This document shows positions 7,691 to 17,178 of a stretch of 64,000 nucleotides of DNA, in pieces (positions within the stretch are counted from its first letter, which is position 1; each line of letters begins with the position of its first letter). The stretch covers positions 62,001 to 126,000 of the forward strand of contig JBDXCG010000006.1 in the NCBI GenBank assembly GCA_039980455.1, read 5' to 3'. The DNA comes from CALINF01 sp039980455. GTDB lineage: Bacteria > Pseudomonadota > Gammaproteobacteria > Pseudomonadales > Halieaceae. The translations under genes and the position numbers were made by a program. A model generated the notes under the pieces. The model made no database searches. It was not told the origin of the DNA and saw only the letters and a list, made by a program, of their open reading frames with translations.

Positions 7691-9376
7691 ATGTCTACCA
7701 AGATGCCCGGATCAGATATCGAGATCGCCAGAGAGGCAACCATGCAGCCAATAAGCGAGGTGGCTAGTCGTCTGGGGATTCCCGACGATGCTCTCGTTCC
7801 CTATGGCCATACCAAGGCCAAGCTTGATCTTGGCTATCTTGAATCATTGTCTGATAAACCCAGCGGCAAACTGATTCTGGTGACAGCGATGAGCCCCACG
7901 CCTGCGGGTGAAGGTAAAACCACCGTCGCTATTGGGCTGGCTGATGGGTTGAATCATATTGGAGAAAAAGCCGCGGTGTGCCTGCGCGAACCTAGCTTGG
8001 GGCCCTGCTTCGGATTGAAGGGAGGTGCGGCAGGCGGTGGTTATGCTCAGGTGGTGCCCATGGAGGACATTAATCTTCACTTCACCGGTGATATGCACGC
8101 CATCGGCGCGGCGCATAACCTGCTGGCAGCGATGATCGATAACTACGTGCACTGGGGCAACGATGTGCGTCTGGATTTGCGCAGAGTAACGTGGCGCCGC
8201 GTGGTAGATATAAATGATCGCCAACTGCGCAACATTGTTACCGGTGTCGGCGGTCCTGCCAACGGCTATCCAATGGAGGGCGGCTTTGACATTACGGTGG
8301 CGTCTGAGGTGATGGCAATCTTTTGTCTGTCGCGCAGCTTAGCTGAGTTGCAGGAACGCTTGGGCAAGATTGTGATCGGCTATACCCGTGACAAGACACC
8401 GGTAACCGCGTCGGAGGTCAGCGCGCCCGGTGCGATGACTGCGCTATTGCGTGATGCTCTTGCCCCTAACCTTGTGCAGACCTTAGAGAACAATCCCGCA
8501 TTTATCCACGGTGGCCCATTTGCCAATATCGCTCATGGCTGTAACTCGATTATTGCCACAGAGGCGGCGCTTAAACATTGCGACTACGTGGTGACAGAGG
8601 CGGGCTTTGGTGCAGACCTGGGTGCTGAGAAATTCTTCAATATCAAATGTCGAAAGTCAGGGCTTGAGCCCAGTGCGGCGGTAATCGTGGCAACCGTTCG
8701 CGCATTGAAGATGCATGGTGGTGTGGCGCGCGATGCACTGCAGGAAGAAAACCTCGAGGCGCTGCATCTTGGGCTGGAAAATCTGGGTCGACATATACGC
8801 AATACCGGTCAATACGGCATACCGCTTGCAGTTGCGGTGAACCGATTCCACACCGACACACAGGCCGAGTTGGACGCGGTGGTTGAGTACGCGCAAGCGC
8901 GTGGTGTAGAGGTGCGAATCTGTGATCAGTGGGGGCAGGGTGGCGCAGGTGCGGTTGAGTTAGCCGAGGCGGTGAAATCCTTGGTTGACGCCGATGCCGG
9001 CCAGTTCCGCACGCTGTACGAAGACGACCTCAGTCTGTGGGAGAAAACCCGCATAGTGGCCAGGCAGGTTTACGGTGCCGATGATATTGATGCGGACAAG
9101 AAAGTGCGTGATCAGTTTGAGCAGTTCGAGCGTGAAGGCTATGGCCATTTCCCAGTGTGCATGGCAAAAACCCAGTACAGCTTCTCTACCGATCCACAGG
9201 CGCTGGGTGCGCCGAGCAATCATCGTGTGAAGATTCGAGAATTGTCACTGGCAGCAGGAGCTGAGTTTCTGGTGGTGGTTTGTGGCGACATCATGCGAAT
9301 GCCTGGATTACCGCGCAAACCGGCGGCCAATTCGATCAGCGTGAATGAGAAGGGACAGATCGAGGGGCTGTTCTAG
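7691..9376 (+). CDS. fhs: Formate-tetrahydrofolate ligase
   Basis: This is a 561-residue protein of the usual length for Fhs, which makes 10-formyl-THF from formate, THF and ATP in cytosolic one-carbon metabolism. The ATP-binding motif PTPAGEGKTT lies at about residues 70-79, and LREPSLGPCFGLKGGAAGGGY follows in two conserved segments near residues 97-117. The start is ATG at 7691, with a weak AAGAG ribosome site and a TATAAC -10-like box at 7654-7659. Fhs lets the cell assimilate or detoxify formate, complementing FolD. The stop codon is only 2 bp from the stop of the convergent dipeptidase gene, leaving no room for a separate terminator. Confidence 0.97.
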   Translation: MSTKMPGSDIEIAREATMQPISEVASRLGIPDDALVPYGHTKAKLDLGYLESLSDKPSGKLILVTAMSPTPAGEGKTTVAIGLADGLNHIGEKAAVCLREPSLGPCFGLKGGAAGGGYAQVVPMEDINLHFTGDMHAIGAAHNLLAAMIDNYVHWGNDVRLDLRRVTWRRVVDINDRQLRNIVTGVGGPANGYPMEGGFDITVASEVMAIFCLSRSLAELQERLGKIVIGYTRDKTPVTASEVSAPGAMTALLRDALAPNLVQTLENNPAFIHGGPFANIAHGCNSIIATEAALKHCDYVVTEAGFGADLGAEKFFNIKCRKSGLEPSAAVIVATVRALKMHGGVARDALQEENLEALHLGLENLGRHIRNTGQYGIPLAVAVNRFHTDTQAELDAVVEYAQARGVEVRICDQWGQGGAGAVELAEAVKSLVDADAGQFRTLYEDDLSLWEKTRIVARQVYGADDIDADKKVRDQFEQFEREGYGHFPVCMAKTQYSFSTDPQALGAPSNHRVKIRELSLAAGAEFLVVVCGDIMRMPGLPRKPAANSISVNEKGQIEGLF

Positions 9377-9378
9377 CG

Positions 9379-10551
9379 TCAGTTGGCCGGCGGCAGGTTC
9401 TCGCGCAGAAAGCGCAGCATATTTTCGCCCATCACTTTGCGAATTTGGGCCTCGGTCATTCCCTGCTCGATCATCTGCTGCGTAAGTAATATCAATCCGC
9501 TGGTGTCGAACGGCGCGGCAATGGTGCCGTCATAGTCCGAGCCCAGTGCAATATGGTCTTCGCCTACCAGTTCAATCCCATAGCGTATCGCTTCAACAAT
9601 GCCGGCAGGGGTTGGCGTGCAGATAGCACCGTCCCAATAGCCCACCCCAATGAGTCCGCCCTCGTTCGCGATCTCCAGCATCAATGCATCACTGATGTTC
9701 CGGGGCGAGTCACAGTGTCCGTTAAACCCGGTGTGGCTCACGATCAGGGGTCTGTCCGTCATCGCAAGTACATCGGCAACAACGGCCTCAGAGGAGTGCG
9801 CCACGTCTATCATTATTTGCCGCTCATCCATGGCTGCAACTGCCGCGCGTCCAAACTCCGTCAGCCCGGCGCCGCTGGTGCCGTGCAGTGAGCCGCCCAG
9901 TCGATTGTCGAAAAAATGCTGAAGGCCCATCATGCGAAAGCCGGCATCGTACAAGCGGTCGATATTGGCAAGTTCACCTTCGAGCGCGTGTGATCCTTCC
10001 GTGCCCAGCAGCCCGCCCACCATCTTGCTACCGGCAGTACGAGCGGCCATAACCCGCTCCAGATCGACCTGAGATGTGATGATGCCCAGTTCCTGCAGAT
10101 GATCAGCAGCCAGCGCTTGCAATCGTTCTGCCTGATACAGCGCTCGCTCGGTCAGGTTGCTCCACGTACGCACAGGCCACCGTTGCAGAACCGCAAGCAT
10201 CGTAATGTTGTCGCGCGCCTCCGAGCTGTTTTTCTCATAGTTCTGCCCAGCGGGCGACTTGGTCACTGACGTAAACATCTGCAATGCGACATTGCCTTCG
10301 CGAAGGCGCGGCAGGTCCACATGACCGCGATCACTGCGTTGTGACAGATTCCGTTGCCACAGTGTGCTATCGGTATGCAGATCGCCGATGGTCAGGGTGC
10401 TGTGCAGTGCAATGGCTTCTTCAGATAATGGAGTCTCTACCTGTGGCAACACGATGTTCATCGATTTTTCGAGGAGGCCTGGCCCCAGTGTTGCAGCCAA
10501 ACCAAGCGCGATTGCCAAGACCAGTGCGAAACAACTGAATAATGTTTTCAT
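9379..10551 (-). CDS. Membrane-anchored M19 dipeptidase (renal dipeptidase family)
   Basis: This is a 390-residue enzyme with an N-terminal hydrophobic segment (residues 3-24) that is either a membrane anchor or an uncleaved signal. It is followed by the M19 zinc site: DLHTDS (HxD), TEGSHAL (bridging glutamate), DVAHSS and VSHTGF (histidines) and GSDYDG (aspartate). Members hydrolyse dipeptides, including D-amino-acid-containing ones, and dehydropeptides, on the periplasmic face. The ATG at 10551 follows a modest AAGG site. It is divergent from the photolyase gene across 122 bp. The family and active site are complete; the exact substrate is unknown. Confidence 0.93.
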   Translation of the reverse strand: MKTLFSCFALVLAIALGLAATLGPGLLEKSMNIVLPQVETPLSEEAIALHSTLTIGDLHTDSTLWQRNLSQRSDRGHVDLPRLREGNVALQMFTSVTKSPAGQNYEKNSSEARDNITMLAVLQRWPVRTWSNLTERALYQAERLQALAADHLQELGIITSQVDLERVMAARTAGSKMVGGLLGTEGSHALEGELANIDRLYDAGFRMMGLQHFFDNRLGGSLHGTSGAGLTEFGRAAVAAMDERQIMIDVAHSSEAVVADVLAMTDRPLIVSHTGFNGHCDSPRNISDALMLEIANEGGLIGVGYWDGAICTPTPAGIVEAIRYGIELVGEDHIALGSDYDGTIAAPFDTSGLILLTQQMIEQGMTEAQIRKVMGENMLRFLRENLPPAN

Positions 10552-10673
10552 GAGGGATACCTTATTTTTATGCGATTCACACTAGCGCAGCCGATGCTTG
10601 AGTTCAACGCAATCTACTATCGTTATGGAAAGCATTTGGCGTCCAACCTGACCATCACAGCGTATAGCTCTAC

Positions 10674-12212
10674 ATGAAAGAATCCAGACTGATAGTAATA
10701 CTAGGCGACCAGTTGTCTCTCGCTAACCCGGCGCTCGATGCCGCTGAGCCCGCAAGAGACCATATTCTCTTGGCAGAGGTGGCCGACGAAGCCAGCTATG
10801 TGCCGCATAACCGCCATAAGCTGGTGCTGATTTTCTCCGCCATGCGCCATTTCCGGGATGCGTTGCGCAAGCGCGGTTTTAGCGTGACCTACGTGCCGCT
10901 CTCTGCTCATGTCACGTCGCTGAGTGATGCAATGGTTCAAACCCAGTTGGAGATTGCTGCACAGAGTATTCACGCCTGCCTTCCGGGCGAGCATAGAGCG
11001 CTGCAGATGATGGAGGGTTGGGCGAATAAGGTCGATGTGCCAGTGCACTTGCATCAGGACACACGCTTTCTGTGCTCTTTGGATGAATTCGAACAGTGGG
11101 CGCATGGCCGTAAAGAATTGCGCATGGAATATTTTTACCGCGAAATGCGCAAAAAGCATTGTCTGTTGTTGGATGAAAACGGCAAGCCCGAGGGCGGAAG
11201 CTGGAACTACGACAAAGAAAATCGTAAGGGCTGGCGTGGGCAGCTCGATATTCCGCAGCGGCCAGATAATTCACTTGATGCTATTACCCGTGAGGTTATT
11301 GCAGAGGTCCTTGAGCGCTTCCCTGACAATGCGGGTGATCTCGAGCTGTTTCGCTATGCCGTGACGCATGAGGGCGCTCAGCGAGAACTCGACTGGTTCT
11401 GTGAGCACGCTCTGCAGCACTTTGGCCGCTATCAGGATGGCCTGGCGGAAGAGTCGCCCTGGCTCTTTCACAGCCTGGTCGCGCTGTATTTGAATATCGG
11501 TTTGTTGGAGCCCCTCGCTGTGTGCCAGCAGGTGGAGGCAATCTGGCGAGAGGGTAAGTGTGAGCTTGCCGCGGCCGAGGGGTTCATCCGTCAGATTCTG
11601 GGTTGGCGTGAGTATGTGCGCGGTATTTACTGGCGCAATATGCCGCAGTACGCGCAGCACAATTTTCTGAATGCAAAAACACCGTTACCGCAGTGGTTCT
11701 GGACAGGTGACACGCCTTTGCGCTGCATGTCGCAAGCGATCGATCAATCACTGTCCCTAGGGTATGCGCATCATATTCAGCGCCTGATGGTGATCGGCAA
11801 TTTTGCGCTTCTAGCGGGCCTTGAAGTAGAGGCAGTGTGTGAATGGTATCTGGCGGTGTATGTGGATGCGTTTGAATGGGTAGAGCTACCCAACACGCTG
11901 GGCATGGCACTGCATGCCGATGGTGGCATCATGGCGAGTAAACCGTATGCGGCCAGTGGCAAGTATATTCAACGGCAGGGGAATCATTGTAAGCAATGTG
12001 CCTACGACCCGGGCAAAGTAACAGGCGAGGGGGCATGCCCCTTTAATGCACTGTACTGGCGGTTTATCGACAAGCATAAGGAGACGTTTGCGAGCAATGC
12101 GCGGATGAACCTGATTCTTGCCAACTGGCGCAAGCGCGACCCGGTAGAGCGTCAGGCCATTGTGGATTGGGCCGATCAGCGTTTGCCTACGCTACTGGCG
12201 TCCGACGCTTAA
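10674..12212 (+). CDS. Iron-sulfur photolyase/cryptochrome (FeS-BCP, (6-4) photolyase type)
   Basis: This is a 512-residue protein of the 'deoxyribodipyrimidine photolyase-related' family. The N-terminal Rossmann-like domain starts LIVILGDQLS; the C-terminal helical FAD domain holds four cysteines at 351, 439, 442 and 455. Their spacing (88-3-13) matches the 4Fe-4S ligands of Agrobacterium PhrB and Rhodobacter CryB. Such proteins repair (6-4) photoproducts with light energy or act as photoreceptors. No ribosome site is obvious before the ATG at 10674, but the N-terminus aligns with the family. It converges on a DASH-type cryptochrome gene, so this strain has two distinct photolyase lineages side by side. 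Confidence 0.93.
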   Translation: MKESRLIVILGDQLSLANPALDAAEPARDHILLAEVADEASYVPHNRHKLVLIFSAMRHFRDALRKRGFSVTYVPLSAHVTSLSDAMVQTQLEIAAQSIHACLPGEHRALQMMEGWANKVDVPVHLHQDTRFLCSLDEFEQWAHGRKELRMEYFYREMRKKHCLLLDENGKPEGGSWNYDKENRKGWRGQLDIPQRPDNSLDAITREVIAEVLERFPDNAGDLELFRYAVTHEGAQRELDWFCEHALQHFGRYQDGLAEESPWLFHSLVALYLNIGLLEPLAVCQQVEAIWREGKCELAAAEGFIRQILGWREYVRGIYWRNMPQYAQHNFLNAKTPLPQWFWTGDTPLRCMSQAIDQSLSLGYAHHIQRLMVIGNFALLAGLEVEAVCEWYLAVYVDAFEWVELPNTLGMALHADGGIMASKPYAASGKYIQRQGNHCKQCAYDPGKVTGEGACPFNALYWRFIDKHKETFASNARMNLILANWRKRDPVERQAIVDWADQRLPTLLASDA

Positions 12213-12346
12213 GCGTGTGGCGTGAGCTACGGCAGCGCTTGGAGCAGTATACAATCTCATCCCACTGATGTTTCCAGCGTGCACGCCATTGGAAAGGGCG
12301 TTCGCACACCGGGCAGGTTTTCTCGGGTCGCAACGGTCTGCCCATG

Positions 12347-13660
12347 TCAGGCGTCTTCGTCCTGTGTCAGTGGCCAGTCTGCAGCGTCGGTAACGAACTC
12401 AGGTTGCGGGGGTCGATAGCCGCCCCACTTGGTGGTGAACTCCCCATCGGGATCGTGCTCTGCCGTTTGTTTGTCGAGGTTGAAATGGCGGCCGCCGCGA
12501 GGATCTGTGCCAACGCCGGCAATGTACTGCCAGTTGCCATAGTTGCTGCCCACATCGTAGTCGATCAGATGCTTTTCGAAGAACGCGGCGCCGTAGCGCC
12601 AATCGATACCCAGCTCATTGATCAGGCAGCTCGCGGCAATCTGACGCCCTCGATTGCTCATCCAACCGGTGGCGACTAGTTGTCGCATCAGAGCATTGAC
12701 CAGCGGATAGTCCGTATCTCCCTGGCACCAGCGGGCGTAATTGCGGGGCTCAAATGTACAGCGGCGTAATCGCTTCCTGAGCCCGCCAGCTAAAAACAGT
12801 TTGATGCCGTCGGCGTGAGCCCGCCAATGGAAGAACTCACGCCACAATAGCTCCATCGTTAAGTGTCGGGTGGAGTCGTTGGCACCGTGCGCAGACTCAT
12901 AGTGCGTAATAGCATGTGCAACGGTGCGCGCCGACAAGCTGCCGTTGGCCAACCAGGGTGACAAGGTGCTTGAGCCATCGAGACCATCAAGGCAGTTGCG
13001 CGTGGCTTTGTACTGCGCTATTCCACGTTGTTCGAAAATCCACTGCTGTAGCCGCCTCGAGCCGGCGTGCTCGCCACCTTGCACAGGCAGCGCGATATGC
13101 GGCCTCACGTTATTTGTCAGTAGAGGTTCCACTACTAGACCTGCGGGCGCCGGGGGCACTGCGGCAGGCGCGAGTGCTGGGCGGTCAATGGGTAGCTTTT
13201 CGACCGCGCGTCTAAACGGCGTAAACTGCAGTGGCACATTGTCGAGATCAAAGGGCAGCTGCTGCTCACTAAATAGCGCATTGCCGCCGTGCACAGTTAA
13301 TGTGTCGCCTACCAGCTCGCGCAGTCTGGTGAGAGTTGCAGATTCGTAAAACCCCGGAGCTTCGCTGGTGTGTATCTCGTCGATCGCGTGTTGATTAACT
13401 AACTGCGGTATCAGGGTTTCCGGATGCCCTTCCACCACAAGCAGCTTTTGACCCATGGGTGCCAGCTCGTCGCGTAAGGCCTTGAGGCTCTCATGCAGGA
13501 AGCGCTGTCTTTGAGCGCCGGATCCACGCGTGTTGCACCAGCCCGGCTGAGGGACAATACAGTGCACCAGCAGCAGCGCATCGGCGTGCCGCGCCGCCGC
13601 GAGTAAGCCGGGGTTGTCGGCCAGCCGGAGGTCACTTTGAAACCAGTAGAGCGCTCGCAT
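12347..13660 (-). CDS. DASH-family cryptochrome/photolyase
   Basis: This is a 437-residue flavoprotein. The N-terminal photolyase domain (ALYWFQSDLRLADNPGLL, residues 3-20) binds an antenna. The C-terminal FAD domain contains LLWREFFHWRA, the WMSNRGRQ segment and the DASH-typical DYDVGSNYGNWQYIAGVGTD region and FNLDKQTAEHDPDGE tail in adjoining stretches. DASH proteins repair cyclobutane dimers in single-stranded or looped DNA. A TATAAT box at 13689-13694 lies just upstream of the ATG. It is tail-to-tail with the iron-sulfur photolyase, 134 bp apart. Confidence 0.94.
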   Translation of the reverse strand: MRALYWFQSDLRLADNPGLLAAARHADALLLVHCIVPQPGWCNTRGSGAQRQRFLHESLKALRDELAPMGQKLLVVEGHPETLIPQLVNQHAIDEIHTSEAPGFYESATLTRLRELVGDTLTVHGGNALFSEQQLPFDLDNVPLQFTPFRRAVEKLPIDRPALAPAAVPPAPAGLVVEPLLTNNVRPHIALPVQGGEHAGSRRLQQWIFEQRGIAQYKATRNCLDGLDGSSTLSPWLANGSLSARTVAHAITHYESAHGANDSTRHLTMELLWREFFHWRAHADGIKLFLAGGLRKRLRRCTFEPRNYARWCQGDTDYPLVNALMRQLVATGWMSNRGRQIAASCLINELGIDWRYGAAFFEKHLIDYDVGSNYGNWQYIAGVGTDPRGGRHFNLDKQTAEHDPDGEFTTKWGGYRPPQPEFVTDAADWPLTQDEDA

Positions 13661-13688
13661 TGGTCTTTTCTAGTATCCGATTGAGTGA

Positions 13689-13694
13689 ATTATA
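13689..13694 (-). promoter_or_regulatory. TATAAT -10 box upstream of the DASH cryptochrome
   Basis: A perfect TATAAT on the minus strand lies 28 bp before the ATG at 13660. No good -35 box is found 16-18 bp upstream (nearest ACGCTT), which would suit a repressed or activated promoter. Confidence 0.35.
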
Positions 13695-13852
13695 GGTTAG
13701 TTACGCAAGCAGAAGCGTGCTGGATGGCGGGTATTCATGCCGGTGCTTGGCAATGTGTGAGGCCTGGTATAGGCTGCTTCCCCATCTAAATTGAATCGAA
13801 TCGATGCTCCCGATAAGTCGTGGGGGGCACCACTAGAACTATGGAGAATGCC

Positions 13853-14962
13853 ATGAGCGGAAACAGCGTACTTTTTAAGCCCTTTGAACTGGGCCCCCTG
13901 CAGATGCAGAACCGAATTGTGATGGCGCCCATGACGCGCGGCCAGTCTCCCGGCAATATACCGAACGAAAAGACGGTGGAGTACTACCGTAAGCGCGCTG
14001 CGGGTGGTGTGGGCCTGATCGTTACCGAAGGCACTTGTGTTGATCATATCGCCGCCAGTGGTTATCCCGATGTACCGTATTTTCACGGCGAGGAGCGCCT
14101 GGCAGGTTGGAAGAAAGTTGTAGAGGCGGTGCACCAAGAAGGCGGCAAGATCGCCCCTCAATTGTGGCATTGTGGTGGTATGCGCCGCGCAGGTGTGCCT
14201 CCCGAAGGTGACGTTAACGGTTATACCCCCTCAGGAATGAATGTGCCGGGTAAAGTGAATCGTCATGTGATGACTCAGGAAGACATCAACGATGTTGTGC
14301 AGGCGTTCGCTCAGGGTGCAGCCGATGCACAGCGGCTTGGCTTTGATGCCGTTGAGATTCACGGTGCCCATGGTTATCTGGTAGATCAATTTTTCTGGGA
14401 AGGTACTAATCAACGTGAAGATGGTTATGCGGGTTCGTTGGTAGACCGTACCCGCTTTGCTGTTGAGATTATCGAGGCCTGCCGAGCAGCAGTAGGACCA
14501 GACTTCCCCATTATCTTGCGCTTCTCACAGTGGAAGCAGCAAGACTATGCGGCACGCTTGGCGCAAACACCGGAGGAGCTGGAGGCATTTTTGACCCCCC
14601 TGAGCGAAGCAGGTGTGGATATCTTCCATTGTTCGCAGCGCCGTTTTTGGGAGCCTGAATTTGAGGGCAGCGATCTGAACCTTGCCGGCTGGGTGCGCAA
14701 GATCACGGGCAAGCCCGCGATTACGGTAGGCAGTGTCGGGCTGGATGCGGATTTCATTCCCGAAACGCCCGAAGATGCATTCCGTGAAGCACAACCTGCC
14801 AGCCTGGATGATCTGCTTTCTCGGATGGAGAATGATGAGTTCGAGCTGGTGGCCGTAGGCCGCGCCCTCATCGCCAACCCCGAATGGGCGAATCTGGTGC
14901 GTTCGAACCGATCGCCGGAATTGCAGCCTTTTGCTAAGGAAATGCTGGCAACGCTCGTTTAG
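13853..14962 (+). CDS. NADH:flavin oxidoreductase, Old Yellow Enzyme family
   Basis: This is a 369-residue FMN TIM-barrel protein. It begins SVLFKPFELGPLQMQNRIVM (the canonical OYE N-terminus), then MTRGQSP and the signature IHGAHGYLVDQFFW near residue 178, followed by NQREDGYAGS and RTRFAVEI. The C-terminal VAVGRALIANPEW is the phosphate-binding region. These enzymes reduce the double bond of alpha,beta-unsaturated carbonyls; the xenobiotic or terpenoid substrate is unknown here. I use the ATG at 13853 because GGAG lies 6 nt upstream; a GTG at 13820 would add 11 residues. It is divergent from the cryptochrome gene and monocistronic. Confidence 0.92.
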   Translation: MSGNSVLFKPFELGPLQMQNRIVMAPMTRGQSPGNIPNEKTVEYYRKRAAGGVGLIVTEGTCVDHIAASGYPDVPYFHGEERLAGWKKVVEAVHQEGGKIAPQLWHCGGMRRAGVPPEGDVNGYTPSGMNVPGKVNRHVMTQEDINDVVQAFAQGAADAQRLGFDAVEIHGAHGYLVDQFFWEGTNQREDGYAGSLVDRTRFAVEIIEACRAAVGPDFPIILRFSQWKQQDYAARLAQTPEELEAFLTPLSEAGVDIFHCSQRRFWEPEFEGSDLNLAGWVRKITGKPAITVGSVGLDADFIPETPEDAFREAQPASLDDLLSRMENDEFELVAVGRALIANPEWANLVRSNRSPELQPFAKEMLATLV

Positions 14963-14976
14963 TCAGCTCTGACCAG

Positions 14977-15040
14977 CCCTGTGGATCGCAGTGCCGAGCA
15001 CAGGGCCGGCGAGTTAAGTATCGGCTTTTTCTTTCATTAG
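14977..15040 (+). terminator. Possible terminator after the OYE gene
   Basis: An 8-bp inverted repeat GCCCTGTG/CACAGGGC (14977-14984 and 14999-15006) is followed by a weaker GCCG...CGGC pair ending in TTTTTCTTT at 15036. The T-run is separated from the stronger hairpin, so termination efficiency is uncertain. Confidence 0.4.
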
Positions 15041-15154
15041 CCGTTTTGTCTACTTTTTGTCTAGTAAGTGAATGCCGAGGAAGTGTCTAAATATTCCTCG
15101 CATGCGTAACCTCTTATGTATCTATAAAAAATAAAAATCCTGGAGAAAAAAGTT

Positions 15155-16498
15155 ATGGAAGTATTCTCGAAACTAAGCGGAGTTGCGTCTGCTTCACGGC
15201 ATTTGTGGAGCGCAGCAATTATTGCGCTGCTGACGTTGACCTCAGCGGTGGCAATTGCCGCACCAAAGCCCAAGTATTTTGTCGACGAAGCAAAACTCCC
15301 ATTTGATGCGCTGCCCGGTGCTACAGCTTACTTTGGCGTGCATGCCCGAGCAGGATACCGAATTGAAGTGCCTGAGAATTGGAATGGAGAGCTCGTTGTG
15401 TGGGCCCACGGATTTCGCGGCGCTGGCCTGGAATTGACAGTGGACGATCATCCGCTGAGGCCGCTTCTTGTGCAGTTGGGCTACGCTTGGGCGGCCTCCA
15501 GCTATGACAGGAACGACTATGACATTTCCAGCGGCGTAAAAAGTTCTCACGCACTGATCGGCAAGTTCACAGGACTGGTCGGTAAGCCTTCCCGAATCTA
15601 CATGTCCGGCGCGTCGATGGGAGGGCACATCACAGCCGTTGCCATCGAGCAGTACCCCAACCTATTTGATGGGGCGCTGCCAGTCTGTGGTGTTATGGGT
15701 GACTACGCGCTGTTTGATTACTTTCTGGATTTCAACCTGGCAGCACAGCAGCTGGGGGTAGGAGGTAGTACTTACCCAATCGACGCAGCTACTTACTTGT
15801 TCGGTACCGTGCCAGCTATCAAGCAAAATCTTGGCCCCGCTTGGCCTTTCGTGTTGAATGCTAAGGGCGAACAACTTAAAAGCTTGACAGAGATCCAGTC
15901 TGGCGGCGAGCGTCCCAACTTCGACGAGGCGTGGGTTTTCTGGAATTCTATCCCGACGGCGACTAACTCAGGTTTCCTATTCGAGCTTGCGGTTGGCGAT
16001 GGTTCATTCCCTAGAGCTCCGGGTAGCGCTGTCGACAATGCGGAGACGGTTTATCAGTTTGATGCAGATCCAGCGCTGAATGAGGACGAGCAAGAACTGA
16101 ATAACCTCATTTTCCGTATTGCCGCAGAGCCGCAGACGCGCCGCAAGCAGGGTTTGGCTCAGATTCCCACTGTTTCTGGCGATATCAATATTCCTGTACT
16201 GACTCTGCACAACCTGGGGGACTTGTTTGTCCCTGTGCTCAATCAAGTAGAGTATCAAGAACGTGTAAGTGAGAATGGTAAATCGGACCTGTTGGTGCAA
16301 CGCGCTATACGTGGCGTTAGCCACTGCGAGTTTACCCCGCAGGAATTTGGCAGAGCATTCACTGATCTGACAGCGTGGGTCGAAGGCGGTGCTAAGCCAG
16401 CTGGCGATGACTTTTCTGATCCTACCGCGGTTGCAGATCCCAACTTTGGCTGTGAATTCACCGATGGACCGCACCTGCTTGGTACTCCCTGCCCATAG
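15155..16498 (+). CDS. Secreted alpha/beta hydrolase
   Basis: This is a 447-residue exported serine hydrolase. The signal peptide (residues 1-35, ending AVAIAA) is followed by a mature protein with an oxyanion-hole HG (VVWAHGFRG, residues 82-89), the nucleophile elbow GASMGG with Ser154, and a likely catalytic histidine in GVSHCEFTP near residue 391. The C-terminus has paired cysteines. The ATG at 15155 has GGAG 9 nt upstream and a TATAAA box at 15123-15128. The fold is that of esterases and peptidases; a polyester, acyl-ester or peptide substrate cannot be decided. It is monocistronic, with a good terminator at 16541-16586. Confidence 0.88.
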   Translation: MEVFSKLSGVASASRHLWSAAIIALLTLTSAVAIAAPKPKYFVDEAKLPFDALPGATAYFGVHARAGYRIEVPENWNGELVVWAHGFRGAGLELTVDDHPLRPLLVQLGYAWAASSYDRNDYDISSGVKSSHALIGKFTGLVGKPSRIYMSGASMGGHITAVAIEQYPNLFDGALPVCGVMGDYALFDYFLDFNLAAQQLGVGGSTYPIDAATYLFGTVPAIKQNLGPAWPFVLNAKGEQLKSLTEIQSGGERPNFDEAWVFWNSIPTATNSGFLFELAVGDGSFPRAPGSAVDNAETVYQFDADPALNEDEQELNNLIFRIAAEPQTRRKQGLAQIPTVSGDINIPVLTLHNLGDLFVPVLNQVEYQERVSENGKSDLLVQRAIRGVSHCEFTPQEFGRAFTDLTAWVEGGAKPAGDDFSDPTAVADPNFGCEFTDGPHLLGTPCP

Positions 16499-16540
16499 CA
16501 GCAATGTAGTGATTCCGATCTGATCGGAAGCTCTAATCCG

Positions 16541-16586
16541 CCGAGTTGATTGCCTCTTGTTACGAGGGTTGATCAGCTCGGTTTTT
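16541..16586 (+). terminator. Intrinsic terminator of the secreted hydrolase
   Basis: A 10-bp stem with one G-U pair (16541-16550 and 16572-16581) plus an inner CCTC/GAGG pair (16553-16556 and 16564-16567) ends in TTTTTCG. It lies 43 bp after the stop codon and just before the end of the convergent minus-strand small gene. Confidence 0.75.
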
Positions 16587-16588
16587 CG

Positions 16589-16996
16589 TTACGCCATCGC
16601 AAAATCACCAGTCCTGCGTCCCCGGCGCTTACGGCGCTCGTTTCCTGTGTGTATAGCGTGCATTTCTGCTCGTAAGCCATACAGTGCCCGCCGATCACCC
16701 TCGTCATCACGCCGGTCAGTGTGCTTCACAAAACCGCATTTACAGGTAGCCTTGTTGCAGCCTTGCAATGGTAATGAGGGCGCTTCCCGTTTGAGAAACC
16801 GCTTGTCTGCCAGGGAACTGGCGGCGTCGCAATGCGCAATCGGCAGCATCAATGACAGTGACTGATAGGGGTTGTGGTTTTGAGGTTGTGCGCTACGAGT
16901 TCGGGGCTGATTTGCCGGCTTATTCGAGCCGCTATTCAGTAGCCGCCAGGCCATAACAATGACGAACGCAGCTCCACCGATGAGTAGAATCTCCAT
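16589..16996 (-). CDS. Uncharacterised small membrane-anchored protein with Cys/DRR motif
   Basis: This is a 135-residue protein with an N-terminal membrane helix (LLIGGAAFVIVMAW, residues 4-17), a low-complexity Asn/Gln/Ser linker, and a C-terminal cytosolic part with four cysteines (AHCDAAS and GCNKATCKCGF) followed by KHTDRRDDEGDRR. The CxxxxCxC...DRR...DRR pattern looks like a conserved gammaproteobacterial small-protein signature, possibly a metal or nucleic-acid site, but I cannot name a family. The ATG at 16996 follows GGAGG at short spacing, which supports a real gene. Its end abuts the hydrolase terminator. Confidence 0.65.
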   Translation of the reverse strand: MEILLIGGAAFVIVMAWRLLNSGSNKPANQPRTRSAQPQNHNPYQSLSLMLPIAHCDAASSLADKRFLKREAPSLPLQGCNKATCKCGFVKHTDRRDDEGDRRALYGLRAEMHAIHTGNERRKRRGRRTGDFAMA

Positions 16997-17178
16997 TTCA
17001 CCTCCGTATTCCCTTCTCCCAATTACTGCTTAAAAGTAGATGTAAGCCGGCGGTTAGGCAAATAATGGACAAATACCACTGGTCTGAGTGCCTCCAATAG
17101 CCGTAAAAATCTGTGAGCAAGGTGTGAAACCCTTGAAAACAGTGACTTATGTCGCGTTACACGATCAATGTTAATCCG

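Noticed and set aside
12300..12346. GGGCAG...CTGCCC hairpin between the two photolyase genes
   Set aside because: Only 6 bp with a loop of about 21 nt and no T-run; not strong enough to call a terminator.
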